A stretch of DNA of 64,000 bases from Niebla homalea. Taxonomy: Eukaryota; Ascomycota; Lecanoromycetes; Lecanorales; Ramalinaceae. The stretch is from assembly GCA_019925105.1 (NCBI GenBank), contig JAHGAU010000004.1, positions 310,001 through 374,000 on the forward strand. Direction: 5' to 3'. Positions 1 through 12,021 of the stretch are shown here, one piece after another; the stretch's first letter is position 1; each line of letters opens with the position of its first letter. Position numbers and translations under genes: made by a program. Under the pieces are notes generated by a model. The model saw only the letters and a list, made by a program, of their open reading frames with translations. It ran no database searches and had not been told where the DNA came from.

Positions 1-1849
1 TTTAAATTATAATTATATATTATTATAAAAAGGCTATAATTTAAAATTAAGTATTCTAAGTTTATATAAGTAAATTTAATTAAAGGAAATACTCCTGCTT
101 AATTTATTTATTTAAAATTAATAAAAATCCTTGAATATTATTTAAGACTTTAATTTTAACGCTTTATTTAATTATTTGTTTACGGGTAAAAAGCGGTATT
201 TAACTTACGCTTTATTTTTACGTAATAATATATTAATCCTTAAAATTTATTAATAAATAAAAACCTTCAGTTAATTATAATTTTAACCGGTATATTATAC
301 CATAATACGATTTCTTTAATGAAAAGGTCCGTTAACGTAACGGTATTAATTTATTTTATAACGGAAGGTATTTATATATTTTTATATACTTATTTACGAT
401 TATTAAAATTAAGTTATAAATATTATTTTTAATTTTACTTATAGGTAAATTAATAATAAAATTTATATTAAGTTCTTTTTAAGGTATAATTAATTGAGGG
501 AGTAAAATAAGCTCGCTATAAAGGTAATAACGTAATACCTTAATTTTTTAATAAATATTATACGTTTTAATATAATTATTAACTTAAACTTTTAAACTAT
601 TTTATTTAATATAATTATTAACTTAGACTTTTAAACTATTTTAATAATATTTACGGGCTAAGAACTTATACGTTTTCTCGGCTTTAAAGTAACCCGTAAA
701 TAAATTAATATAATATTTATTGATTAACTTTTTTTTAACCGCTTTATTACGGGGAATATATATACGGCCCTTATAAATAATAACGCTATTCGGATTAAGT
801 TTTGAATATTATGATGATTTTAATAAAAATACGTTAACGTTATATTCTCGTCCTTAATCTTATATATAAACGTATTATTAACTTATAAATCCTTAATAAA
901 TAACTTAATTAGCTTAAATTCCTTATAAGGCTTTTTAAATAACTATTAAATTTTTTTCCGCGGGATAATAACTTAAATACCTTTTAAAATAAGTAATAAT
1001 TAATAATTAATAATTACCGTCCGCTAACGCTTTATTAACTTATCGGATTAAAATATAAGCTTATTCTATAAAATAAATAATAAAATAATTTTAAAAAATA
1101 AGATTCCTTTATAATTTTATCGTTTTAATAAAAAATTAATAAAATTTATTTTATTTTCATGATAAAATACTTTAAAGTTATAATTAATAAGTTTCAAGGC
1201 CTATTTAACTTAACGTAAACTTAACGCCGGTTATTTTATAAATTTCTAAAGGTTTATATAATCCGTTTATATTTAAATTACTTTAAGGCTCCTTTTTAAA
1301 TAATATTATTATTGCTTAAACGCCGTAACAATAATAAGGAGCTTTTAATTATACGTTTTATAATTTTATTTAATAAAGGTTATTTCTCTGGATTAATACG
1401 TAATTAAACATTAATAACTTTTTTTAAATTATTAAAATAAAATATTTACAATAATAAAATTAAATATATTAATCTTTATTTATACCCCCCGTTTTAGGTT
1501 AAAATGGCGGAATAATAATACGTTAATAAATATTGTGCGGAGCCGGCAGAACATTATATTTACTGTATTATTTTACTTTAACGGGCTAGCCTTCTTCCCT
1601 TTTTTATTGCTTTTAAGTAAATTAATTAAGGGCTTAATTATCTTTAAATATTTATAAATAAAATGATAATAAAAATTTATAAAGCTTAAAAAAATTTATA
1701 CTTCCCGGTAGAGTTTTAAGATAAGTTAATATTTAATTGTTTAAATATACTTCTAATTTATTTAAATCTTTTTAATAGAAACGATAAACCTTAAGAATTT
1801 TTTTTAAGTAATATTAAATTAATACTTCTTAAGATTAACGTAAAGTTAA

Positions 1850-2390
1850 AATTAATAAAATTACTTAAAAACTTATTAAATATAATATTAATAATCCGCC
1901 GGATTCTTATTAAATATTAAAATATCGTTTAAAGAAAATATATAAATTATATTAATAAAATTAATAAAAATATAATTAATATAAGCTTAAAAAATTATTA
2001 AGGCGTTAATCAACTTAAACGGTATAACGAAATATTTAAAGTAATTATAACGTATACGGAACGCCGTTTTTTATTTATCGCCGGACTTAATTCGTAATTA
2101 ATAATAAATATCCTTAAGGTTTAACTTAATAAACTAGTTAAAGCTATTTAACCGGTTAAGGGTTTTAGTTATTAAGGGTAATAAGTATCGATTTTTAACT
2201 ATAATTATATTTAACTTATAATAATCGATATAAAAATAAAAACCACCGTCCTTCCTAAGTATAAAAAGGATTAAGGTATTTACGGGTAATATTAAGTAAT
2301 AAATCCAACCCCGGTCTATAATATCCTTAAGATACCGCCGGAGCTCCGTTAACTTTACTTGAAATAGGTTATATAAAGGATTATATAATA
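1850..2390 (-). pseudogene. Gypsy reverse-transcriptase domain remnant
   Basis: Translation of the minus strand gives a recognisable gypsy RT palm and fingers with scattered stops: PLYNLFQVKLTELRRYL near 2380-2330, ILRKDGG near 2260-2240, KNRYLLPLI, LKDIYY, KTAFRIRYNYF, and LNDILIF near 1940-1915. In functional relatives the last motif is YLDDILIF, so a catalytic aspartate codon has been lost (D to N, a G-to-A change). It cannot encode an active polymerase. Confidence 0.85.
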
Positions 2391-4429
2391 ACTTTTTATT
2401 ATTTAAGTTAATAACGTAATCCTTTTATTTTAATTTAAATAAGGTATTAATTATATTATTAAAAAAAAATTTATATATTTATTTAATTCCCTTAAAACGT
2501 TTTAATTAATAAAGTCTTTTATAATATTTATACGCGTTAAATTACCTTAAGGGATTCACGGTATTTTTAAGCGTTCCGTTATTATGCTTACGTAAATAAT
2601 TATAAAGACCTTATTAATTTCCGTTGAACTTTAATTAAAATTATTAATCTTATTAATTTATAACTTATAAGAATTAATTTTAAAACGTTATTTATCCGCC
2701 GCCGGATCGATCGTTATTTATAAAATATATAAAATTAATAAATTAAGGATTATATTTAAATTTTTTTAATTAATAATGTAAAAAAATATTTTATATTATT
2801 TCTTTTACCCTTAATTATTAATTAAATAATATTATAATTAATAAGTATTATAATAAAAGATTTACTTATTATTAAGAAAAGCCGCTTACGGTAAAACGGC
2901 GGGAATTAACTATAAGTCTTATTAAAGTATATATACTTATAAAATTAAATTTACTTAAGCTTTAATATTAATTAATATATTTAATAATTAAGGATTATCT
3001 TAAAAACTTATTTAACCCTTAATAATAAAAGCTAAGTATGTTTTTAATTATTTTTTTATTAATTTTAACTTTAAAATATTACCGGAGCTTTATCGTTTTT
3101 AATATATTATTTTTTTATAGGGTTTTACGCTTACTATTAAAACCTTATTTTATAAGACGGTAAAATAATTAAATATATAATAGCCCTTTCTGTAATATAT
3201 ATAATATTTAATATTCTTATTTATTTTAAGGGCGGTATTAAAGTTTATAAATATAACCTTATGTTTTTAACCGTAAAAATTAGTTTTAATAAAGATATAC
3301 GTTAACTTTAAGTTATTAAAATTAAATTTAAATACTTTATTTTTAAAGGATTTATTTTTATTGGCTTTTTAATTATTATTAATGGTATACTTTAGGTTAT
3401 TCTTTTATATAATTACCGCCGTTATAATATCGTCCCGGATTCTTAATACCTTATTAGTTATAAGGATTTTAATTTTAAACTTTAATAAAAGCTTTATAAA
3501 GAATATATAAGTATAAAACTTATTTAATAATAATAATAAGTTTTTTTTTTATAGTTTTTAAAGTACTACGGAATTACGTTATTTTTTAATTAAAATGTTA
3601 TTTAATATCCTTAAATTATTTATAATAAAAAAGTTAACGGTTTTTTGGATTAAATATTAAGTTTAAAAGCTTATTTTTAAGCTTTTAATAAATTATTTTA
3701 TTAATTTCCTTATCCGGTAAGTTAAAGATTTTATAAAAAATAAACCTTGAATAAAAAACTACCTTTTTTCTTTTAATAAAAAAGTACTTAAGATAAAATA
3801 TAAATTATTTCTTTAAGTTAATAAATTATTTTTAATATTTACCTTTAAACTTATCTTAATATAACTTAAACCTTTCCGGATAAAAAATTTATTTTTATAG
3901 GATAAAATAAAAACCGTTAGCGGTACGCTATTAATATAAAGTTTAATAATAAGGTTAATATAAAAGAAAATCCCGGAATATAAATCTTTATATTACGTAT
4001 TAATACGGTTAAATATATATTTTTAATAAGTATAATTTTTAATTTTAAGCCGGTTAACTTTAAACTATAGTTTTAAAAGTTAAGCTTATTAAACCGTAAT
4101 ATTATAATAACGTTCCGCCGCTTTAATTTACTTAATTATAATAAAAAGGTTTTTAATTAAAAAGTGAATATTATTTTTTTTATTTTAAGGTTTATTAAGT
4201 TAATCGAATATTTATTATAACGGTAACGTTAGGTTTTCTCCTTAATAAGGAAGAAAAATTAAAATGTTAAATTAACTCCGTTAACGGTATACCGGTAGAA
4301 TTAATAAAAATAAGTATAAAAAACGTAACGTTACGGTTTAAATATTTAAGTATTACTTTAATAAATAAATTGATAATAAGATTAATTCTTAAGGAACTTA
4401 GAAAGAATTAAGGTATAATTTTTACTTAA

Positions 4430-4597
4430 AACAAAGGTAATAATTACCCCGCTTTACGCCTATTAAGCTACGGCTTATAAATAACGTATACCAAGGCCGT
4501 TACCAAGGCCCTTTACGAAGGCCTAACGGCCTACCTTAGCGCAGCAATATAACGCACCACTATAGCGCCGGCGCAGAGATGGCGCTAGCTGCTAATA
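4430..4597 (-). repeat. 5' LTR of the gypsy element (inner edge approximate)
   Basis: This block of about 170 bases stands out from AT-rich flanks by its GC content and by runs such as 'aaggccgttaccaaggcc'. On the minus strand it begins TATTAGCAGCTAGCG, which fits an original TGTTAGC... LTR start with a G-to-A change. It lies exactly between gypsy coding remnants and the interrupted LINE. Only one LTR is in the window, so the inner boundary and the target duplication cannot be confirmed. Confidence 0.55.
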
Positions 4598-7500
4598 ATT
4601 TTAAACTCTATAAATAATAAATATAAGATAAATATATAAAAGGTATCTTATTTTTTTATTCGTACTTATAATTAACGTCCGTCCGACTATTAATATATAT
4701 AATAAAAAGAAGTAAATTAACTTATCTTTACCCGTTTTAAATTAAATTATTAATACATTATTACCTTTTCTTTTTATAATCCTATGGCGGCGGGATTATT
4801 TATTAATAATCTTTTTATTATTTAAAGCCGGATATTATTATTTTTAAGGGATTAATCCTTTATATTTACGCTAACGTTTAATTTATCGTAATATAATTTA
4901 TAGGGTAATCGTTTTTATTTTTACCCTTATAATCTTCTTAGTTTCCCTTTTTTTTACGCCGGGCATATGTTTATATAAATTTAGATTAACCTTTTAAACG
5001 TAAATTAAATTAACTTCCTTCTTAATTTATTTTAGCTTTATTTTAATAAGGAGAATAAGTATTTCGTTTTTACCCTTTTTATCCGGGACTTCTTAAGGTT
5101 TAATTGGATCCGTTTATTGCCTATAATTATAGCCGGATATATACTTTTCTTAAGTTTCACTTAAATAATTATTTAATTAAAAGATAAGTTAATCGGCGGT
5201 ATAAAAACCTCGGATTTTAATATTGGGACGGGAATCGCTTAATATACGTTATTAATTACTTTTAAATACCGGTTTTAACCCTTTTATAACTATTAAACAA
5301 GCTTTTTGTTTTTACTCGGAAATGCCTTTAAAAGTATATTAAATAACCATTATATATATTATAGCCGGCTTTATTATTACTTAATAGACAATCTTAGCCT
5401 TTTATAAGGTAAGATTTTATATTAACGTTATAAAATATATAAGACTTTTCTTTTAAGAAACCATTTCCTTTAAATTTTCTTATATAATCCTTTTAATTAA
5501 GCTTTTTATTAACTTAAAAATTAAAGATCCTAATATTAATTTCCGGTTTTATTATAACTTTATTTAGTTTTACCGTAGTTATTATATTATATAACTTTAA
5601 ACTTTTAATCGTGTAAATAAATTTATATTTATATAATATATATTAAGCTTTATACCTCCTTATTTATTAAAAATAAACTTCGTAAGCCTACTTTAATTCT
5701 AAATAATTTATATAAGTAAAAGTATTATAAGTTAATAAGTAAATATTATTAATAAATCCTTAATTTAAATATTTTATTTTAAGTTGATTAATTCTTTACT
5801 TAACGGGCCATTAAAAAATGGAAATAGAATAAAGGAAATAAGTAACCTTCAAGGGATCCCGGTTATAACGGGCTTTATTAAGCTTATTTTTCAACTTAAG
5901 GTAATTAATATTATTTAATTACTTGAAAAGTTGTTAATTTATTTGATAAAGAGAAATAATATCCCTTTTTTCAGTAAAGTATATAATAATCTTTAATAAT
6001 TTATTTTACTAAAGGCTCCCGTAAAATTTAAAGAAAAGAAACTTACAATGTATTTTTTCTTATAGTTTTATACCGTATATATACTATTAATTAAATTTTT
6101 AAAGGTCATTTCCGTTAACCTTTTTCTCCTTATATTTATTGATTAATTTAAAAAAGCCCGTATTTTTCTATATAATTATTAAGGATTTTTATAATTACCG
6201 TTTTCAAGGCTTTCCTTAACGTATAAAGGAGTATAATTAATTGATATATTTTTACCTTTAAATAATCCGGTTGAATTAAAAAGAGAATAATTATTTAGTT
6301 TCTTTAAATTTACGGCGGTAATAATTAACCTTAAAATAAACTTAAAATAAATAAATAAAGATTCTCTTAGATAATAATATTATTAATAATAAGAACTTAT
6401 TTAAAATTCTGTTTAATTTAAAAAAATTTATTTTTCTTTAATTTATTAATTGATTTAATTGGTATTTTTAAGGTTATTTCCTTATTAAAATTTACCGGGT
6501 CGGGATATATAATTTCTTGAATATTTATTAAGTCGCTATTTAACAAAGAAGGGAAGAAAGCCCCTTTAAGGATTTTAATTTTATTATTAAAGGTATTAAT
6601 TATTATATTATTAAACTTTTTAAGAGGCGGGAATTTAAGAATAAATTTAAGCTTCTTATTTTACTTTTTATTATGTTTAATTAGTTTTTATATTTTATGG
6701 GGGGAAATGGTTAAGTTATAAATTATTAACCAGAAGTATATTTATTTAATTTTCTTAATAATTTTTTCTTTTTTTACTTAAACTTCCTTTGATTATATAA
6801 GCGTTTATTTAATTTTATATTTTATAATTTACTTAATGAACGTTTTTAAATTTATAATCATTATTATATATGTTTTATTTTAATAAGTCTTAATTCTTTA
6901 AGACGGTTTAGTTATCGGAATTATTACGTTAACTATTTTATTTAACGCTTTTATTACTTACTTTATAAAGAGGTTAATTTAATCTTTATTATCTAGCCGG
7001 GGAAGCTTTATTAAATTACGTTATTTTTATTTTATTTTTATACGTATTTTAACTTCTTTAATTATCTTTTATACTTTTTTTATTAATAATAATAACGTTA
7101 CGTTTAGCGATTAGTTTAAAGTTATTTATATCGGTATATAGTTTAAGTTATATTTTAAGTCTTTTTAAGGTTTCTACGCTGTTATTATGTTAATAATCTT
7201 TTTTATGTTAAACGTTGAACCGATTATTATCTTAAATTCCCGTTTTTTTAACGTCATAAGACCTTAAAATATTAATAATAAAAAATTAAACGTTACGGCG
7301 GTTGTCAATAGGTCCTTTAATTTAATATAATTAATTGTATAGCCTTCTTTATTGTATATATCATAATAAAAATTAAAGTTTTTGAGTATAATATATTTAC
7401 CGGATAAAAATATAAAACTTCTAAGTAATAATATCATTAAAGGTTTTACCTTATTGATTAACGGCAGGTTATATATATTATAAATATTTAAATTACCTCC

Positions 7501-10440
7501 TGTATTCCCTTTTCGCGTAATCCGGAGTATATATAGATTTTTATTATAATAAATAATATTTTAATTATCTATATTTAACCTTTTATTTATAAAAAAAATA
7601 CGTCTGGGTCGTTTTATCTCCCTTAAACGTTAAATAAAACCTTTTACCCGGGTTAATTAAAAAACGTCTATATAAGTTATATAATAGCTTTTATATTATT
7701 ATAATATAACGTCCTTTACTTTTTTAAACCCAAATAATAATATTGCCTTAATTATTTTACTTTACATATTATGTTATATCATTCTTGAAAGTATTAATAC
7801 ATTATATATTAAGGTTTATCGGGGCTTTTTCTTAACTTTTATTTGAGTTATTATTTTTTATTAAAGTTAAACGTTATTTATCTTAACTTTTTTATAGTTA
7901 TTATTATCGCTCTAAGGTAATTAAACTTAAGGATTAACCCTATAATAAACTTCCTCTTTTTTATATTATTTATTACGGTATTTTATCCGTCCTTATTTAA
8001 TTAATTTTATTTCCGTTTTAAAACTGTTTTCAATTAACTTATTAACTTAACTTTATATAAATCATAACGTTAAACTTTAATAGCTATTTTGGTTTCCTTA
8101 ATATTTAATTTCTTTAATCTTTATTAGGTATTTTAAGTCTTATATTAAGTATTTATTTTTCCCGTACGTTATATACTTATATACGTCCTTAACGAGGCCT
8201 TTATTTATTAATCTTACGTATTTATACGTATTATACCCCTTAATGTATTTTATATATTTTATATTATTAAGGTATTTTATAATAATATACCAGTAATCTC
8301 AATACTTAAAGTATTAATAAATATCCGTTATTTTATTTTATGGTTTAAAGGACTCTCCCTTAATAACCCTTTTATTTGGTATATTATTATATATATTTAT
8401 TAACGTTACGTTTAATATAACAGTAAAGTATTTTTTTATTTATTTTGAAGTATCCGGTTTTTTTATTATTAAAAGAAACTTATAATTAATGATTTTTAAT
8501 CCGGGGTAAAGGATTATATTCTCTTTTTTTATACGCTTTAAAATAAACTCCCTTTCTATTTTTATAAAGCGTATTAAATATATTTTATTTATCATAATAA
8601 AAAAAATCTTCTTAATACCTTTATTCTTTTAAACTTACCTTTATTAACTTACGTTTTTAACCTCTTTAAGCCTTTTTTTACCTTTAAAAATGCTGTATTA
8701 AAAAGTATATGCCCGCTTTATAATTTATGTCTAATAATAATATACTTTATTGATAAATCTCTTATTACTTTAAACGTCTTTATAAATAAGTTATAAAGGA
8801 TTTATTTTTATAATAATTTTCTTCTCTTCTGTAATTAATAAACGGATCGTTTTTTTTTTTTTTTTTTTAACGCTGCCGCTTTCTTTTTAATTTATACCGT
8901 TTCCTTTTCCGTTATTATATACCTTTTTTTACAGCCTTTGCCGTTTAAGTTTCTTTTACTTAATAGGCTTTTATTATCGACTTTTCGCTTTATACGTTTA
9001 TCCTCTAATAGTTATCTTTACCCTTTATTAATATACTTATTATTACTTTTTAAGCTTTTTTTATATATTTTAATTCTTTTAACTCTGTTTTTACCCTTTT
9101 CTAGAAATACCTTATGATTTATAATCCTATTCATAATATTAATTAAGTTTTTAACGTAATAGTTATTTATTCCATTATGAATAACCTATTTAAAGCCTTT
9201 ATTACCTTTTTTTTTTATTTTAACTTTTTTACGTCTTTAATGTATTATTTTTATTATCTTTTATTTATAATTATTTATAAGTTTATCGCCTTTACTATTT
9301 CCGTCTTTATTCCGTATACCTTTAACACCGTTAACCTTATACTTACTTTACGTATACCCGTCGTTTTTTCCCTTTACCGCTGTTACCGCTCTAACCTCCT
9401 TTACGCATTTTTTACTTATTATTTTTTTACGCGTTTTACACGTCTTTTTATATATATATTATTATTTATAATTCTTATATTTAATTTAACGGCCGTTTAT
9501 TGCGTTATTATTGCGTTATTTATGCGATTTCTTATTGCCTTTATTAATATAATTTACTTACCGGTATACTCTTTCGTTTTTAATTATTATATTATTTATA
9601 CTTATCATAATTAAGGCATAAGGGGGCGAGCGCGGCGAAATAGCATTTTTGCGTGCGGAAGATAAACTATAGAATAATCGAATATTTCAAGGGTAAGAGA
9701 CGATTTCATTAAGAGCCCCTGAACCTTATCCGGTAAGTTATATAGTTAATATAAATAAAATAATAATAAATATCCAACGATTTACCGGTACCCGTAGTTA
9801 ACTTTAAATAAGCCTAATTGCTATATAGGGCAAGTAAAAAAAGGTTATAGGGATTTAACGTTAAAAGGTTAAAGTTAAAATTAAATAAGGTTAAGTTGAA
9901 AAAGAATTATAATAATAAAGTACTTAAAGTAAAGTCCGGGCGTTAAGAGTAATAAAACTACGTAATTAAGGCCGCCTCCTCCCAATTAAGCTTAAGAAGG
10001 TTATTAAGTCCTTATTACGGACTATAACGATAATAATAAATTCCCGGCGGAGACAATAAATTAAGGATTTAAGCTATATATCAATCTTAATCGGGTTAAT
10101 ATAAGGACTTAATCGTAATATTAATGTAAATAACTATAAAGGAAAGGTTTTTATTTAAATCAGATTAACCTTTAAGGTTAGTTAAGTTTAAGTTAACCGG
10201 TTACAGTTTCCTTTTCCCTGTTAAAATTAAAGCGATAAGTTTAAAATGAATATAAATACTAAGAAGATCGTAGCCCAGCCACCAGCATTACGGAACGCCG
10301 AAATTAATAGATAGCTAAATTTATATATAAATAAATCAATTAATCAATCAATAATTAAGGCATTAGCCTCGCTATTACTCAAGTTATACGTATACGCATC
10401 GTTTCGGACCTTTAAGGTCCCTTTGTTCGTCGCCATTCAC
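4598..10440 (-). mobile_element. Tad1-like LINE copy 1, interrupted by gypsy (3' side) and by a SINE-like element
   Basis: This is the same family as the full-length copy at 50273-56081 and aligns to it from the 3' third through RT, endonuclease and ORF1. The ORF1 start codon is at 10436 on the minus strand (MATNKGT..VRNDA). LINE sequence runs 4598-9619, is interrupted by the 731-bp element at 9620-10350, and resumes after its target duplication at 10364. After subtracting the insertion, the distance from the ORF1 start to the RT 'PG' region (near 6410) matches the other copies (about 3.28 kb). The 3' end is lost behind the gypsy insertion. All frames are stop-filled. The 145-codon open frame at 9177-9614 on the plus strand is antisense to ORF1 and is not a gene. 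The 5' end near 10440 is approximate. Confidence 0.8.
9620..10350 (+). mobile_element. 731-bp SINE-like non-LTR element, copy A
   Basis: The element is bounded by a perfect 13-bp direct repeat, ataattaaggcat, at 9607-9619 and 10351-10363. It starts aagggggcgagcgcggcgaa and ends in a (TCAA)n-type tail. Its last 60-70 bases resemble the 3' end of the resident Tad1-like LINEs (ggaacgccg.aatta....tagct, then the TCAA tail). Its 5' part does not resemble the LINE. A second copy of exactly the same length lies inverted at 57251-57981. No convincing open frame was found. It is inserted in ORF1 of LINE copy 1, so it is younger than that LINE. Likely role: a non-autonomous element moved by the LINE machinery (inference). 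No tRNA-type A or B box was seen. Confidence 0.75.
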
Positions 10441-10635
10441 TCTTCCTCCTATAAATAATTTAAAACTTATTTTTTTTAATAAAGTTAAATGCAGAAAATA
10501 AATAATATCAAAACCCCAGGGTAACCGAATATGAAGAATACTGGGATAAAATAAAACAAGAGTAATAGGAAACCCAAAAATATAATCATAAATATATCTT
10601 ACATTAAGACTTTAATCTAAAATATTAATACTTTC
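10441..10635. other. Unassigned spacer
   Basis: This is sequence of intermediate AT content between the 5' end of LINE copy 1 and the small LTR element. No open frame, repeat or motif could be tied to a known element. Confidence 0.5.
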
Positions 10636-10640
10636 CCGTT

Positions 10641-10802
10641 GTTAGAGAACTGAGTCTCTAAGTACATAGCATCACGGTTTGCGGTATGCATAAGCATAGG
10701 CGGGTAGCTTCCGCGGGGGTCTTAGCGCGCATATACCTCAAATCCATAGCTGCGTTTATAGCTACCATCAATTATACATATTATATATACTTATTCTTAA
10801 TA
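10641..10802 (+). repeat. Left LTR of TRIM-like element
   Basis: This 162-bp direct repeat pairs with 11854-12016. It begins TGTTAGAGAACTGAG and ends TTCTTAATA (TTAACA with a C-to-T change). It is preceded by target duplication cccgt. Confidence 0.85.
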
Positions 10803-11853
10803 AATGGTAGCAATAGCTTTAATAATAGATCTCGAGTGCATCGTTATATATACTCACTACTTCATTTAATCAAGGCCCACCGTTAACACCTTATGACGTG
10901 GATAACCTGAAAACGCACCCTCAGTACCTCCCTAAGTCAAACAGGTTTCATTTTTGACACCCTATATTTCATCTTTGGCTTAATCTATTCAGTTGGCCGT
11001 TAGACAGCTATGCCGTTATCTACTTGCTCTACCAGCTCGTTACCACCCTTTTATACATCCGTTCTTAAATCTGGATTCTTACTATCTTACCTATATTCAA
11101 AATCCAGTACTATATCACTCAGCTTAACAGTAAGCTTCTTATAAAAACCCTACCTTATTATTTATGACCTTTACATACGATACGTACCGCTTAAATCACT
11201 TATAAACGCGATACTCAAAGTATTAACATTAAAGGTATCACCACCTATAACACTTAAAGACCTTTATTATAAATTTGCTTTAAAGTTAAAGTAAGCATTA
11301 AAGCAAAAAGGGTATACTTAAATTTGTTTTACTCCTTAAACTCCTCCGCCTCCGTAAGTAAAGCCTTTGCCTGTTACGTCACTTTTACCTTAAAAGCCAC
11401 CTTAATAAACAAGTTATAAGAAAGAGCCTTTAGTTAAGCCACATATAAATCCAGTGGGAAAATAAGGAAGCGATCTCAATAAGCTTGTCTAAATTAAGGA
11501 ATTCCAGGCATTATGGAGATACTACGGCATGGATAAAAGGGTAATAAGTAAGTAAGTATATAACCACGGCAAAACACCGGAGATACGTTTTTTAAGCTTT
11601 TTAGTTTACTTAAAATCACGACTATATCCCGGGTGGCCACGGAATTTTTCGGCTTACGGTTTTTTCGATTTTTCTTAGTATGCGATTTCAACACCGGCCT
11701 TATACGCCACCACCATTCGTCCCCTTCAATTCTACAGTATACTCGGCGCTTTAGATTCATTATAATTACCACCGATAAGGGCATAAGTGATGCTATATTA
11801 AGGGTAATAATATATAACGAAAGCGTTGCTTTTTTATTGTTTTGCCGGCATAT

Positions 11854-12016
11854 TATTAAAGAACTGAGTCTCTAAGTACATAGCATTACGGTTTGCGGTA
11901 TGCATAAGCATGGGCGGGTAGCTTCCGCGGGGGTCTTAGCGCGTACATACCTCAAATCCATAGCTGCGTCCATAGCTACCATTAATCATCCATATCACAC
12001 ATACTTATTCTTAACA
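11854..12016 (+). repeat. Right LTR of TRIM-like element
   Basis: This 163-bp partner of the left LTR begins TATTAAAGAACTGAG (G-to-A changes) and ends TTCTTAACA. It is followed directly by the matching cccgt duplication at 12017-12021. Confidence 0.85.
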
Positions 12017-12021
12017 CCCGT

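Larger units (their letters stand above)
1..4597 (-). mobile_element. Ty3/gypsy LTR retrotransposon, RIP-decayed, 3' part outside window
   Basis: Read on the minus strand, this stretch gives gypsy pol domains in the usual order, with many stops. RT lies at about 2390-1850: an 'LTELRRYL' motif, then 'KDGGF' and 'YKLN', then 'LKDIYY', with 'LNDILIF' where YLDDILIF is expected. The integrase zinc-binding region lies at about 810-640 ('KGRIYIP', then 'GYFKAEKTYKFLARKYY'), with further integrase-like sequence down to position 1. RNase H should lie between but is too decayed to outline. A GC-richer block at 4430-4597 reads as the 5' LTR. The element abuts LINE sequence directly at 4598, so it is inserted in the 3' half of that LINE. 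Its second LTR is off the left edge. No intact reading frame remains; the changes fit C-to-T/G-to-A decay. Confidence 0.85.
10641..12016 (+). mobile_element. Small non-autonomous LTR element (TRIM-like), 1376 bp
   Basis: Two direct LTRs (10641-10802 and 11854-12016) flank an internal region of about 1.05 kb. A perfect 5-bp target duplication, cccgt, lies at 10636-10640 and 12017-12021. The LTRs are TG...CA ended (TGTTAGAG...TTAACA), with RIP-type changes at the ends. By hand alignment the LTRs differ at 15 positions plus one 1-base indel, and 14 of the 15 substitutions are transitions. Just inside the left LTR is tggtagcaatagc, which resembles an initiator-tRNA-type primer binding site and would set plus orientation. 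The internal region has no recognisable gag or pol. Open frames of 66, 80 and 96 codons overlap it on both strands without recognisable homology. It would need enzymes from an autonomous copia-type element (inference). Confidence 0.8.

Noticed and set aside
9177..9614. 145-codon plus-strand open frame
   Set aside because: It is antisense to ORF1 of LINE copy 1. It is Phe/Leu/Ile/Tyr-rich because the DNA is AT-decayed, with no independent gene signal.
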